Shown: one piece after another, positions 1 through 8,660 of the stretch | How the letters are laid out: every line of letters starts with the position of its first letter | How positions within the stretch are numbered: the stretch's first letter is position 1 | Source: an uncultured Treponema sp. | GTDB lineage: Bacteria; Spirochaetota; Spirochaetia; Treponematales; Treponemataceae | Direction of reading: 5' to 3' | NCBI GenBank assembly: GCA_947166355.1 | Contig: CAMVDX010000001.1 | Coordinates: 62,001 to 126,000 of the forward strand | DNA: 64,000 nucleotides | The notes under the pieces: generated by a model | Database searches by the model: none | What the model saw: the letters and a program-made list of their open reading frames with translations, nothing else | What the model was told of the DNA's origin: nothing | Translations under genes and position numbers: made by a program

Positions 1-13
1 AAATCCTATACAA

Positions 14-50
14 GTCGGCAAGCACAACTTGCCTCTGAGTCATTTTTTCG
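14..50. repeat. Short hairpin repeat, copy 1
   Basis: A stem GGCAAG (17-22) pairs with CTTGCC (28-33) and is followed by CTCTGAGTC and a T-run ending in CGAT. The same layout recurs at 27307-27346 with the stem changed to GGCAGGC/GCCTGCC, so the pairing is kept while the bases differ. Both copies sit just beyond the 3' end of a minus-strand gene. Its role is unknown. Confidence 0.55.
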
Positions 51-58
51 ATTTTTTA

Positions 59-856
59 CTAATTCAAAACAAAATGATTTATAGACTGCAAGCCAGATTC
101 CGGGTCAGTATAGTGATGAAACTGAAATCCTTCGAGCATCTGTGCCATGTGTTTCTGCAATTCCTGAGTTCTCGAAGGAGCTCCGTCCAGAAGCTGAATA
201 TATTTAATTGTTTCAACAATAATTTCTGCTGCATTCTGATGAATCTGAGCGTCACTTTCTTCTGGCGCAATTTCTCCGGTGAGTCCGGCTGTTTGTCCTT
301 TATCAACTACGATATCACAGGTAGATTCAATTCCAAGAACATCATCCTGTGGAAAAAGTGCAACTACAGGATATGGAACTTCTTGTTCCCATTTATCTTG
401 ATTTTCTGCAAGTGCAATGTGAGTTCTTTCCGGTGCACCGAGCAGAACAACTCCTGCTAAATCCAGTTCATTATTCTGAAGTATTGCAGCAAAATCTGAA
501 GCGTAACCGCGTACTCCATGTTTAAAATCATCCGGATAAGAAATCGGATAAATTAAACCGCCATCCTCATCAAGACCAAAATTGTCCCGAAGTACAGCAA
601 GCAGCGATTCTTCAATTTCTGGATTATTAAAATCATAACCAAACAGAACACAAACGCGCTTATTTGTAACGTGCCATTTTTGTGGCGAAGTCAAAAGACC
701 GTTTTCTTCTGAATGATTCAGCGTTAAATCAACATTATTAGCATCATCAATTTTCTGCTTTTTTTTACAGCCGCAGAAAACTGTGGCGAAGATTAAAGAG
801 AAGCCGAGGACACTCAAAAAAAGAATGCCCGAAATATATTTTTTTGTATTTTTCAT
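59..856 (-). CDS. Exported lipoprotein of unknown function
   Basis: The 265-residue product starts at MKNTKKYISG, chosen because an upstream extension would be translated through palindromic repeat DNA. A hydrophobic signal segment runs to a lipobox-like FATVFCGC around residue 28, followed by a lysine-rich stretch, so it is probably a lipoprotein anchored to a membrane. The mature part has alternating hydrophobic strands and segments such as VCVLFGYDF and LAGVVLLGAP that resemble the Rossmann-like lobes of periplasmic binding proteins; I suspect a DUF3798-like family but cannot confirm it. It stands alone, divergent from the phosphate symporter. No catalytic motif is visible. Confidence 0.7.
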   Translation of the reverse strand: MKNTKKYISGILFLSVLGFSLIFATVFCGCKKKQKIDDANNVDLTLNHSEENGLLTSPQKWHVTNKRVCVLFGYDFNNPEIEESLLAVLRDNFGLDEDGGLIYPISYPDDFKHGVRGYASDFAAILQNNELDLAGVVLLGAPERTHIALAENQDKWEQEVPYPVVALFPQDDVLGIESTCDIVVDKGQTAGLTGEIAPEESDAQIHQNAAEIIVETIKYIQLLDGAPSRTQELQKHMAQMLEGFQFHHYTDPESGLQSINHFVLN

Positions 857-918
857 TCCCACACCTATATTACTTCGAAGCCACCGCCCAGCTCGTAAGA
901 CTAAAGCAATCACCCAGT

Positions 919-990
919 TCGTCATTGCGAGGCGAGTCCAAAGCAAACGCCCAGTTCGTCATTGCGAGGCGAAGCCGAAGCAATCCATAA
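919..990. repeat. REP-like palindromic repeats (R1 family)
   Basis: Two units of the motif GTCATTGCGAGGCGA...GAAGCAATCC occur here. This family (here called R1) is the commonest repeat of the window and is known from many bacterial genomes as an intergenic repeat of unclear function. Confidence 0.8.
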
Positions 991-1014
991 TCATATTACC
1001 TCATTTTATTTTTC

Positions 1015-1043
1015 TTGAAAAGGACTGCCGTTTTCGGTATCAT
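1015..1043 (+). promoter_or_regulatory. Sigma-70-type promoter of the Na/Pi symporter gene
   Basis: TTGAAA (1015-1020), a 17-base spacer and TATCAT (1038-1043) lie directly before the ATG at 1050. Transcription would start at or within a base or two of the start codon, and no ribosome binding site is present, suggesting a leaderless mRNA. Confidence 0.6.
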
Positions 1044-1049
1044 TAATAT

Positions 1050-2696
1050 ATGAATGTCATACAGCCCGTTTTAGAACTGATTGGCAGCCTGGGCTTACTC
1101 CTTTACGGAATGAAGCTCATGTCTGACGGTATTCAGAAAAGCTCTGGCGAAAAGCTTCAGCGCGCACTTTCGGTTCTTACAGGAAATCGATTTGCTTCCC
1201 TTTTGACCGGTCTTGTTGTTACGATGATTATTCAGTCATCGGGTGCAACCACCGTAATGGTTGTTACCTTCGTCAATTCCGGACTTATGACCCTTGCGCA
1301 GTCTGTCGGCGTTATTTTTGGTGCTAACATTGGTACTACGATTACTGCCTGGATTGTTTCTATTTTTGGATTCAACTTTAAAATTTCAGCCTTTGCCATT
1401 CCGGTTTTTGGAATCGGTTATTTCAGCGCTTTAATCAGAAAAGGAAAATATAAAAACTGGGCCGAAGCTCTTATGGGATTCGGTATGCTCTTCCTTGGTT
1501 TGAGCGGACTTTCTGCCGTATTCACACCAGATCAGCTTGGCTGGCTCTTTAAGATTCAGGGAGGCGGCCCTCTTGCAATTCTTTGTGGCTTTGTAATTGG
1601 TATTCTGATTACAGCACTTCTGCATTCGAGTTCAGCTTTTTCTGCAATCGTAATCACAATGGCCTTTAATGGCCTTATCAACTGGGAAATGGCTGCGGCA
1701 ATGACACTTGGCTCTAACGTAGGTTCTACTATTGATGCAGTACTTGCTGCTCTTGGAGCAAATGCGGATGCCCGCCGTTCCGCTTTGATACATGTTATGT
1801 TCAACGTATTTGGTACTGTGCTTGCTTTGTGCTTCTTCCATCCATTCCTTGATTTAGTGATGATGCTTACTCCGGGTGGCCAGCATTCAAATATTGCAAT
1901 CCGCATTTCTATGCTGCATACGGTTTTCAAAACTCTTTCAACTTTGATTATGCTTCCATTGCAGAATCCACTTGTTCTTCTTACAAAGAAAATTATCAAA
2001 GATGATCCGGAAAAAACTTCAAATGTTTACAAGCTGGAATTTACCGGCCTCCTTACAAAAGACAGTGTTGCAACTCACATCATTCAGGCAGAAAAAGCTA
2101 TTGCCGATATGACTGATGTTGTAACTGATATGTTCGATAAAATTCAGATTGGCGTTACAAAGCGCAATAATGATTTTATTGAAAAGTACGGCGAGGCCAG
2201 TGAGCTTGCTGAAGATTACGCAGATCAGATGCATGAGCAGATTACTCATTACCTGATTAAGTGTGAATCGCTTCAGGTTACAGAAAAGCAGTTGAATCAC
2301 ATTTCAAACATGATTCAGATTGTTGATGAGCTTGAAAACATGAGCGACAGCTGCTACGGAACAATCATGCTGATTAAACGCTCTATCGAAAAGAAGATGA
2401 AATTTCAGACTGAAGATATGGAACGCCTTTTACCATACATTGAGCTTGCGCGCCAGTTCCTTCAGTTTATCCGCATAAATATCAATAAGCAGTTGACTGC
2501 CGAAAAGCTTGAACTTGCCCGCGAGCTTGAAGATGGAATCGATGCATTCCGTAAAGACCTTAAGAAAGTTGCCCGCAAACGACTCGAAGGCGGTGCCGAC
2601 GTTAAGTCTGAGCTTTTGTACATCGATATTGTAAGAACAATCGAGCACATCGGTGACAACTGTTTTAATATTTCTGAAATTCTTACAAATGGGTAA
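1050..2696 (+). CDS. Na+/phosphate cotransporter family protein with PhoU-like domain
   Basis: This 548-residue inner-membrane protein matches the NptA/YjbB-type sodium:phosphate symporters. Residues 1 to about 310 hold the membrane part with the two inverted repeats typical of the family, marked by QSSGATTVM near residue 62 and HSSSAFSAI near residue 192; the second repeat has His where the first has Gln. Residues from about 340 to the end are soluble, helical and PhoU-like (EKAIADMTDVVTDMF, DELENMSDSC). The likely role is phosphate movement coupled to sodium. The ATG at 1050 has a promoter immediately upstream and no Shine-Dalgarno. It appears monocistronic. Confidence 0.9.
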   Translation: MNVIQPVLELIGSLGLLLYGMKLMSDGIQKSSGEKLQRALSVLTGNRFASLLTGLVVTMIIQSSGATTVMVVTFVNSGLMTLAQSVGVIFGANIGTTITAWIVSIFGFNFKISAFAIPVFGIGYFSALIRKGKYKNWAEALMGFGMLFLGLSGLSAVFTPDQLGWLFKIQGGGPLAILCGFVIGILITALLHSSSAFSAIVITMAFNGLINWEMAAAMTLGSNVGSTIDAVLAALGANADARRSALIHVMFNVFGTVLALCFFHPFLDLVMMLTPGGQHSNIAIRISMLHTVFKTLSTLIMLPLQNPLVLLTKKIIKDDPEKTSNVYKLEFTGLLTKDSVATHIIQAEKAIADMTDVVTDMFDKIQIGVTKRNNDFIEKYGEASELAEDYADQMHEQITHYLIKCESLQVTEKQLNHISNMIQIVDELENMSDSCYGTIMLIKRSIEKKMKFQTEDMERLLPYIELARQFLQFIRININKQLTAEKLELARELEDGIDAFRKDLKKVARKRLEGGADVKSELLYIDIVRTIEHIGDNCFNISEILTNG

Positions 2697-2700
2697 TACA

Positions 2701-2816
2701 AATCGTCATTGCGAGCGTAGCGAAGCAATCTACAGTAATGGATTGCTTCGTCGCATACGTTCCTCGCAATGACACAAAGCTCGTCATTGCGAGCCCGAAG
2801 GGCGTGGCAATCTATG
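2701..2816. repeat. R1 palindromic repeat cluster
   Basis: Three R1 units lie between the symporter and the exonuclease gene, in alternating orientation (GTCATTGCGAGCGTAGCG at 2704, the inverse GCTTCGTCGC...CTCGCAATGAC near 2746, and another from 2783). A pair in opposite orientation can fold as one long hairpin and may act as a transcription barrier after the symporter gene. Confidence 0.8.
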
Positions 2817-2834
2817 ACGTAATTGGAGAACTCT

Positions 2835-3599
2835 ATGAAAATCATCTCATGGAACGTAAATGGAATTCGTGCCGTTGAAAAAAAAGGCTTTATTGACTGG
2901 CTTACCGGCTGCGGTGCAGATGTTGTTTGTATTCAGGAAACAAAGGCGAACCCGGGGCAGCTTTCTCCAGAGCTTCTTGCTCCCGGCGGAATCTATAAAT
3001 CATATTTCAGCAGTGCAAAACGCCCGGGTTATTCAGGAACCGCAATCTTTACAAAAACAGAACCAGATAGCGTTGAGACAATGGGCGATGAGCGCTTTGA
3101 TGATGAAGGCCGTGTAACAATTGCCAAGTTCGGAAAACTTGCTGTTATTTCAGCATACTTTCCTAACAGTCAGGATGCAGGTGCGCGCCTGGATTATAAG
3201 CTTGCTTTCTGCGATACAATGCTTGCAAAATGTGACCAGCTGGTTGCGGAAGGTTTTAATATTGTTCTGTGCGGTGATTACAACATTGCTCACAAACCGA
3301 CTGACCTCGCAAATCCAAAAGCAAATGAAGGTAATGCCGGCTACTTGCCGGAAGAGCGTGCCTGGATGGATAAGTTCACTGCTGCCGGCTATGTAGACAC
3401 CTTCCGCCATTTCTGCGAAGAGCCAAAAATGTATACCTGGTGGAGTTACCGCTTTCATGCCCGCGAAAAGAATATCGGGTGGCGTATTGATTATCAGTGT
3501 GTGAATCCGTCGTTTATAGATAAGGTAAAATCATCTGTAATATTGGCAGATGTGCTCGGTTCAGATCATTGTCCGATTCAAATAGAAATACAGGAATAG
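2835..3599 (+). CDS. xth: Exodeoxyribonuclease III (AP endonuclease family)
   Basis: The 254-residue product is an ExoIII/APE1-family metal-dependent DNA repair nuclease that cuts at abasic sites and trims 3' ends. Family motifs are all present: WNVNGIRA near the N-terminus, the metal-binding glutamate in IQETKA, GDYNIAH in the middle, the RIDYQ motif, and the C-terminal GSDHCPI with the catalytic Asp-His pair. Length is normal for the family. The ATG at 2835 is preferred over a TTG at 2823 because GGAG sits at 2825-2828, correctly spaced. It is flanked by repeat clusters on both sides and seems to be a single-gene unit. Confidence 0.94.
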   Translation: MKIISWNVNGIRAVEKKGFIDWLTGCGADVVCIQETKANPGQLSPELLAPGGIYKSYFSSAKRPGYSGTAIFTKTEPDSVETMGDERFDDEGRVTIAKFGKLAVISAYFPNSQDAGARLDYKLAFCDTMLAKCDQLVAEGFNIVLCGDYNIAHKPTDLANPKANEGNAGYLPEERAWMDKFTAAGYVDTFRHFCEEPKMYTWWSYRFHAREKNIGWRIDYQCVNPSFIDKVKSSVILADVLGSDHCPIQIEIQE

Positions 3600-3635
3600 A
3601 ATAATTGCGGGGCATAGCAGCAAGTGGACCCTTCC

Positions 3636-3946
3636 CCGCGTCATTGCGATGTGCCACGCAGCAAGTGGCGTTCTTCATCCTCGTCATTGCGAGCCCTAAT
3701 GTGCCGTGGCAAGCAATCATTGTGGATTGCTTCGCTGCGCTCGCAATGACATAAAGTTCGTCATTGCGAGCCCGAAGGGCGTGGCAATACGAATGGTCAA
3801 GGCACGCTACGCTTAAAGCCTTGACTCATTCGTTTTGTGGCTTGATCTACGATTATCAAGCCACAATCTACAATAAAAAAGACCTCGGAAAATCCGAGGT
3901 CTTCGTTTTTTTGTCCGTCATTGCGAGGCGCGAATGTGCCGTGGCA
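3636..3946. repeat. R1 palindromic repeat cluster with embedded terminator
   Basis: This gene-free stretch between xth and the GH94 gene is filled with R1 units (near 3638, 3682, 3720, 3758 and 3917) in both orientations, plus a related inverted motif (CAAGGC at 3798 with GCCTTGA at 3819). A terminator hairpin is embedded at 3879-3912. No coding potential was seen. Confidence 0.75.
3879..3912. terminator. Bidirectional rho-independent terminator
   Basis: AAGACCTCGG and CCGAGGTCTT form a perfect 10-bp stem with loop AAAAT. T-runs lie on both sides, so it can serve the GH94 gene (minus strand) and any reading from xth. Confidence 0.85.
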
Positions 3947-3948
3947 AA

Positions 3949-6426
3949 CTAGCCTAATGTAATCTCTACATTAACTTCTTTCTTTCCTTCAACATAAGGA
4001 ACTACACAGCCTTCTACTGCTGCACCGTCAACTATCATGCTCTTTACGCCCTTGCAAACGTGGCTTGGGTTTTTGATTGTGATGTTATACTTTGCACCAC
4101 GGAAGAGTCGGGTAGCTGTAAATCCGTCCCATGTTGATGGAATAGATGGATCAACCTTGAGTCCGTCAAAGTCTGGCTGAATACCGAGGATATACTGGCT
4201 GATTGCAACCATGTTCCATGCTGCGGTACCTGTAAGCCATGAGTTCTTTCCCTGACCAAAGTTCTTGCCTGTCTGTCCGATGTCCGAACCTGCATCCTTA
4301 CCACCAATCATCTGACCATATACGTATGGCTCTGTCTTGTGGATGTCAGAAGTTTCTTCTGTGTATGCAGGTGCAATTTCTGAGTAATATTTGAAAGCCT
4401 GGTTACCTTCACCGGCGTAAGCTGCTGCACAGATAATCCATGCATTGTTATGAGTGAAGATACCGGCGTTTTCTTTGTATCCGCCCGGATATGTTGAGAT
4501 TTCACCGTATTCAACATAGTATTTGGTGAATGCTGGATTGTTCAAAACAAGTCCGTGCTTTGTATTAAGTCTCTCATCGATTGCGGCAAGTGTCTTCTTT
4601 GTAGCGTCCTTATCAATATCAGACATGATTGCGAAGCCCTGTGGCTCAATAAAGATTTGTCCTTCTGCGCATTCATGAGAACCCATTTTCTTGCCGTATG
4701 CATCGTAAGCACGCATAAACCAGTTTCCGTCCCATGCAGAATCCATCATAGCTTTCTTCATCTTGTCGATTTCTGCCTGAGCCTTAGCGGCTTCGTCCTT
4801 CATTCCAAGATGATTGAGAATGCCAAAGAAGTTTGGTCCAGCGTATGTAAAGAGAGCTGCTACGAATACAGATTCTGCAACCTTTGAGTAGCCGCCTTCT
4901 GCCTTGAACTTAGGGTTTGTATAAGTCTGGAAGCTTTCGCCCGGTGTGTCAGAGAAGCATGAAAGGTTGATACAGTCGTTCCAGTCTGCGCGCATTGCAA
5001 GTGGAAGTCCGTGTGGCCCCTTGTTGTTTACAATGTGGTAGAAGCTTACTGTAAGGTGGTCAAGCATTGATTTTGCCTTTGACTCATCGTTATCGTAAGG
5101 AACCTTTGCGTCGAGAATTGACCAGTCGCCTGTTTCCTTGATGTAAGCCGATACAGAAAGAATCATCCAGAGCGGGTCATCAGAGAAGTCGCCGCCGATG
5201 TCTGCATTACCCTTCTTTGTAAGTGGCTGGTACTGATGGTAGCAGCCGCCGTCAGGAAGCTGAGTAGAAGCAATGTCGATAAGGCGTTCGCGGGCGCGGT
5301 CTGGAATCTGATGTACGAAACCAAGAATATCCTGGTTAGAATCACGGAAGCCCATACCACGGCCAATTCCGCTCTCGAAGTAACTTGCCGAACGTGAAAG
5401 GTTAAAGGTAACCATACACTGATACTGGTTCCAGATATTTACCATGCGGTTTACTTTGTCTTCCGGTGTGTTTACGTTGAGGATGCCAAGGAGCTTGTCC
5501 CAGTAGGCGCGGAGCTCAGCCATGCCGGCAGCAAACTTTTCCGGAGTGTTGTATTTTTCCATCATGGCAAGTGCTTTTTCTTTGTTGATTGTTTTGCCGT
5601 CTGCCTCGAACTTTTTGTCTACAGGCATTTCTACATAACCAAGGATGAATACGAGAGTTTTTGACTCGCCAGCCTTAAGTGTGATTTCCTTGTAGTGAGA
5701 AGCGATTGGAGACCAGCCGTCTGCGAGAGAGTTTCCGCACTTTCCGTCGAGAACCTGCTGAGGATTGTGGAAGCCGTTGTAAAGACCAATGAAAGTATCG
5801 CGGTCTGTATCGTAACCGTCAATCTTGTCGTTTACAGAATAGAAAGCAAAGTGATTGCGGCGGTCGCGGTATTCTGTTTTGTGATAGATTGTAGAACCTT
5901 TGATTTCTACACGACCTGTAGAGAAGTTTCTCTGGAAGTTTGTGCAGTCATCCTGTGCATCCCAGAGACACCATTCTGCAAATGACCAGAACTTAAAGGT
6001 CTTGTCTGAACCGCTTTCGTTAGTCAAAACTACCTGCTGAACTTCTCCATCATAATCCTGTGGAACAAAGAAAGTTACTTCTGCCTTAAGGCCATTCTTT
6101 TTACCGGTGATTACAGTGTAGCCCATACCATGGCGGCACTCGTAAGAATCAAGTTCAGTCTTTACTGGAGACCAGCCAGGGTTCCAGATTGTACCATTAT
6201 CATTGATGTAGAAATAACGTCCGCCCATATCAATAGGTACGTTGTTGTAGCGGTAGCGTGTAATTCGGCGGAGACGTGCATCTTTATAGAAGCTGTAGCC
6301 TCCGGCAGTGTTAGAAATTAACGAGAAAAATCCCTGAGTTCCAAGATAGTTAATCCAAGGGTAAGGTGTACGCGGAGTATCAATTACATACTCGCGTTTT
6401 GCATCATCAAAGTGTCCGAACTTCAT
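3949..6426 (-). CDS. Cellobiose phosphorylase, GH94
   Basis: The 825-residue product is a GH94 cellobiose phosphorylase, splitting cellobiose with phosphate into glucose 1-phosphate and glucose in the cytoplasm. The N-terminus [20 protein letters not shown] is the family's hallmark, and the catalytic aspartate lies in the conserved [11 protein letters not shown]. Length is normal and there is no signal peptide. The ATG at 6426 is chosen over an upstream in-frame codon at 6477 because GGAG stands just before it. The promoter (6501-6529) is followed by a LacI-type operator (6481-6495) matching sites at the adjacent LacI gene, so repression by that regulator is likely. The reading of substrate as cellobiose is by family resemblance. 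Confidence 0.94.
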   Translation of the reverse strand: MKFGHFDDAKREYVIDTPRTPYPWINYLGTQGFFSLISNTAGGYSFYKDARLRRITRYRYNNVPIDMGGRYFYINDNGTIWNPGWSPVKTELDSYECRHGMGYTVITGKKNGLKAEVTFFVPQDYDGEVQQVVLTNESGSDKTFKFWSFAEWCLWDAQDDCTNFQRNFSTGRVEIKGSTIYHKTEYRDRRNHFAFYSVNDKIDGYDTDRDTFIGLYNGFHNPQQVLDGKCGNSLADGWSPIASHYKEITLKAGESKTLVFILGYVEMPVDKKFEADGKTINKEKALAMMEKYNTPEKFAAGMAELRAYWDKLLGILNVNTPEDKVNRMVNIWNQYQCMVTFNLSRSASYFESGIGRGMGFRDSNQDILGFVHQIPDRARERLIDIASTQLPDGGCYHQYQPLTKKGNADIGGDFSDDPLWMILSVSAYIKETGDWSILDAKVPYDNDESKAKSMLDHLTVSFYHIVNNKGPHGLPLAMRADWNDCINLSCFSDTPGESFQTYTNPKFKAEGGYSKVAESVFVAALFTYAGPNFFGILNHLGMKDEAAKAQAEIDKMKKAMMDSAWDGNWFMRAYDAYGKKMGSHECAEGQIFIEPQGFAIMSDIDKDATKKTLAAIDERLNTKHGLVLNNPAFTKYYVEYGEISTYPGGYKENAGIFTHNNAWIICAAAYAGEGNQAFKYYSEIAPAYTEETSDIHKTEPYVYGQMIGGKDAGSDIGQTGKNFGQGKNSWLTGTAAWNMVAISQYILGIQPDFDGLKVDPSIPSTWDGFTATRLFRGAKYNITIKNPSHVCKGVKSMIVDGAAVEGCVVPYVEGKKEVNVEITLG

Positions 6427-6480
6427 GAGCGTCTCCTGTGTAAGGTGATATATGAATTTTCGCCAAATGCCGTACAATTA

Positions 6481-6495
6481 GCGAAAACGTTGTAG
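6481..6495. promoter_or_regulatory. LacI-type operator at the GH94 promoter
   Basis: GCGAAAACGTTGTAG matches GCTAAAACGTTGTAG at 7816 and, in the core, CGCAAACGTTTTCGG at 7860. On the minus strand it lies just after the -10, where it would block transcription of the phosphorylase gene. Confidence 0.75.
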
Positions 6496-6500
6496 TAAAG

Positions 6501-6529
6501 AGTATATCGTATGATATGGATTTGTGCAA
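6501..6529 (-). promoter_or_regulatory. Promoter of the GH94 gene
   Basis: Read on the minus strand, TTGCAC (6529-6524), a 17-base spacer and TATACT (6506-6501) form a good sigma-70 promoter. The operator at 6481-6495 covers the expected transcription start. Confidence 0.7.
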
Positions 6530-6548
6530 ATGAATTCAAAAAAAATCA

Positions 6549-6647
6549 CACGGAAATCACACGGATTACACGCGGAAATCACACGGATTACACACGGATT
6601 ACACACGGATTACACACGGATTTCACACGGATTTCACACGGATTTGA
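6549..6647. repeat. Nine-unit 11-bp tandem repeat
   Basis: Nine consecutive 11-bp units of the type CACGGATTACA or CACGGATTTCA run without gaps immediately upstream of the GH94 promoter. The period is close to one helical turn, so one face of the DNA repeats the same bases. Confidence 0.9.
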
Positions 6648-6663
6648 TTTTTGAAATTTTTTC

Positions 6664-6794
6664 TCATTACGAGGAGCCAGCTGTACGGCGTGGTGCTAGA
6701 ATCTCTCCGTCATCGCGAGGAACTTGTTGTACGGCGTGGCACAAAAATCGCTCCGTCATTGCGAGGAACGAAGTGAGCGACGTGGCAATCCATT
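6664..6794. repeat. R1 palindromic repeat cluster
   Basis: Three related R1 units in the same orientation (starting near 6666, 6711 and 6757), each ending in CGTGGC or similar, separate the tandem repeat from the LacI gene's stop codon. Confidence 0.75.
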
Positions 6795-7802
6795 TTACAG
6801 TTTTACGACTGTTCCGCCCTTTATTAAACGGCCTGTTATCATTTCTTTTTTAGGCTCAAAGTTTTCCGGATTTTCTATTTTGTTAATCAGAGCTTCTGCC
6901 ATAGCGCGGCCAATTGTTTCGCCGTTCTGTTCATAAGTTGTGAGTGGCGGAATCATCATAGATGTCAGAGCAATTCCGTCATAACCAACTATACTTATAT
7001 CTTTGCCCGGTTTAAGACCGTGGCTGTTCAGTTCGCGAATTCCGCCGATTGCCGCATAATCATCCGGGTAAAAAATGCAGGTCGGCGGTTCCGGCAAAGA
7101 AAGAAAAACTTCAGTTGCAGCTGAGCTTGTAACAGGGTCGTGGTAAAGTCCTTCGGCAAAGTATTCTTCCGGTACATTTATATCATGTTCGCCGCAAACC
7201 CTCTTAAACGCCGTGATTCTCTCTTCAGTTACCCAGGTTTTTTCTCCGTGAACCATTGCAATTTTTTTGTGGCCCTGAGAAATCACATATTCCAGAAGCT
7301 CATCAATACCGGTCGTATAGTCACTCATAACAGCTGCGTGGTTAATATCATAAAAATAATCCAGCGAAACAGTAGGAATCTCACTTTTTACAAGCTTAGT
7401 AATTCCAGATGAAGTATAATCACAGGAAAGAAGCGCAACACCGTCATAATTACGGGCAAGCGCGTGAGAATAATAATCATAGTTTTTGGTAGAATCGCCG
7501 CTGACAAAGGTCATTTCGTAACCCTTGCTAAAGGCTACTTTCTGAATTCCGCTTATAATAGTTGCAAAATACTGATGCTGAAAGCCAGCTCCGGTTTTGT
7601 CTTCAAAAATAACCCCGATATCATAAGTGCGGTTTGTGCGCAGACTTCGAGCCGCAATATTCGGATGATAACCCATTTCGCGGGCTTTTTTCTGGATAAA
7701 TTCTGTTGTTTCTAAACTGATTTCAGGGCTTCCTTTTAATGCTTTACTTACTGTTGAAAAAGAAACTTTACATTCTCTGGCAATGTCCTTGAGGGTAACC
7801 AA
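6795..7802 (-). CDS. LacI family transcriptional regulator
   Basis: The 335-residue protein has the LacI N-terminal helix-turn-helix (VTLKDIARECKVSFSTVSKALKGSPEIS, with the hinge near residues 45-58) and a C-terminal periplasmic-binding-like sugar sensor (YDIGVIFED, DGVALLSCD, PTVSLDYF). It starts with TTG at 7802, supported by GGAGG 8 bases upstream. Its own promoter is bracketed by two sites matching the operator before the cellobiose phosphorylase gene, so autoregulation plus control of that gene is the simplest reading. The inducing sugar is not shown by the sequence; cellobiose or another oligosaccharide is an inference from the neighbour. Confidence 0.9.
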   Translation of the reverse strand: MVTLKDIARECKVSFSTVSKALKGSPEISLETTEFIQKKAREMGYHPNIAARSLRTNRTYDIGVIFEDKTGAGFQHQYFATIISGIQKVAFSKGYEMTFVSGDSTKNYDYYSHALARNYDGVALLSCDYTSSGITKLVKSEIPTVSLDYFYDINHAAVMSDYTTGIDELLEYVISQGHKKIAMVHGEKTWVTEERITAFKRVCGEHDINVPEEYFAEGLYHDPVTSSAATEVFLSLPEPPTCIFYPDDYAAIGGIRELNSHGLKPGKDISIVGYDGIALTSMMIPPLTTYEQNGETIGRAMAEALINKIENPENFEPKKEMITGRLIKGGTVVKL

Positions 7803-7815
7803 AATACCTGCCTCC

Positions 7816-7830
7816 GCTAAAACGTTGTAG
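7816..7830. promoter_or_regulatory. LacI-type operator 2
   Basis: GCTAAAACGTTGTAG lies between the -10 of the LacI gene promoter and its ribosome binding site, differing at one base from the site at the GH94 promoter. Confidence 0.75.
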
Positions 7831-7835
7831 TTAAC

Positions 7836-7864
7836 ATTCTACGATATTTGCTTTAATTTCGCAA
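7836..7864 (-). promoter_or_regulatory. Promoter of the LacI gene
   Basis: On the minus strand TTGCGA (7864-7859), 17 bases, TAGAAT (7841-7836). The -35 overlaps operator 3 and operator 2 lies downstream, a layout expected for autorepression. Confidence 0.65.
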
Positions 7865-7874
7865 ACGTTTTCGG
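7860..7874. promoter_or_regulatory. LacI-type operator 3
   Basis: CGCAAACGTTTTCGG is a nearly perfect palindrome around the central CG and shares the AACGTTTT core with the other two sites. Confidence 0.7.
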
Positions 7875-7892
7875 CTTTTTGTTAACTTTCAT

Positions 7893-8319
7893 TTGCCTTG
7901 TTTGCTGTTATTAATAGACAGCTTATATCAAGTTTCAAAGGTTACAACTACCAGTCTCGTTTCTGTAGACTTTACCCGTTATATCAAACGGGCAGTTGCA
8001 GGCGAAGAGGTTGCCTCTGTCTTTGCTGATGGTTACTGCAGGAATTACAATCATTCTGGTTCTTCTGCTGATTCTTGTATTGTACAAAACTGTTCTCAAT
8101 AAGGTTAAATATGTAGGAAAGTCTATTAAAACACTTTCTTCAGAAAATGCAGATCTTACAGTCCGTGTACCGGTAAAGGGCCACGATGAATTCAGTGAGC
8201 TTGGTTCAGATGTAAATCAGTTTATTAATACTTCATCTCAGAGCGTTTTCGAGCTTGCGCAGAACACAAAAGAAAACATCCAGGTAATGGATTCCCTCCT
8301 CAGACAGTTTACTGCCTAG
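7893..8319 (+). pseudogene. Remnant of a methyl-accepting chemotaxis protein
   Basis: Two overlapping frames carry pieces of one receptor. The later frame (from about 7996) encodes a membrane segment (ITIILVLLLILVLYKTV), a HAMP-like stretch (VKYVGKSIKTLSSENADLTVRVPVKGHDEFSELG) and the beginning of the signalling helix, then stops; the earlier frame supplies a short piece of the end of a sensor domain. The N-terminal sensor domain and the whole hairpin signalling tip are missing, and a frame change separates the two parts. It cannot make a working receptor. An intact receptor of the same general type lies at 30520-32622. Confidence 0.75.
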
Positions 8320-8356
8320 TAAAATAAAGAAATATTTCTAGATACTTAATAAATAA

Positions 8357-8389
8357 AAACGCACCGAAAATAACCGGTGCGTTTTTTTA
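8357..8389 (+). terminator. Rho-independent terminator
   Basis: AAACGCACCG pairs with CGGTGCGTTT and is followed by a T-run. The same stem, slightly changed, ends the operon at 13179-13212. Confidence 0.85.
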
Positions 8390-8502
8390 TGTGCCTGGCA
8401 GGTTTATGTGTTTTTTTTTGTAAAGCCATAAAGCATCATTTTTTATCTAATCCTTCTAAGCAGAATCAAAATTACCAAATAAAACAAAATATTATCAATA
8501 AG

Positions 8503-8589
8503 CTACTAAATTAGTAGGTAAATAATATTGACTTTTTGATGCAGAAATAATATAAACTGTTAAACCTACTGAAATAATAGGTAAATAAA
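8503..8589. promoter_or_regulatory. Promoter with flanking palindromic operators for the ABC/PLP-enzyme operon
   Basis: TTGACT (8528-8533), exactly 17 bases and TATAAA (8551-8556) form a strong sigma-70 promoter. Upstream lies the perfect palindrome CTACTAA-A-TTAGTAG (8503-8517); downstream lies ACCTA (8564-8568) with TAGGT (8578-8582). The block GTAGGTAAATAA beside the first is repeated as ATAGGTAAATAA (8578-8589 region) beside the second. Two similar sites on either side of a promoter suggest a dimeric repressor or looping; the regulator gene is not in the neighbourhood. Confidence 0.7.
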
Positions 8590-8660
8590 CATTTATTTGA
8601 ACAGGATTTGTTTTGATAAAAACTATTTATCAATAATCATTTATGTTCGCCGGAGGAATT

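Noticed and set aside
29..460. Plus-strand frame of 143 codons at the window start
   Set aside because: It is the antisense shadow of the lipoprotein gene on the minus strand, with cysteine- and phenylalanine-rich content typical of a shadow frame.
6524..6853. Open reading frame with repeated HGLHTDYTRISHG-like peptide
   Set aside because: It is produced by the 11-bp tandem repeat and R1 repeats; there is no ribosome binding site and it lies over the GH94 promoter.
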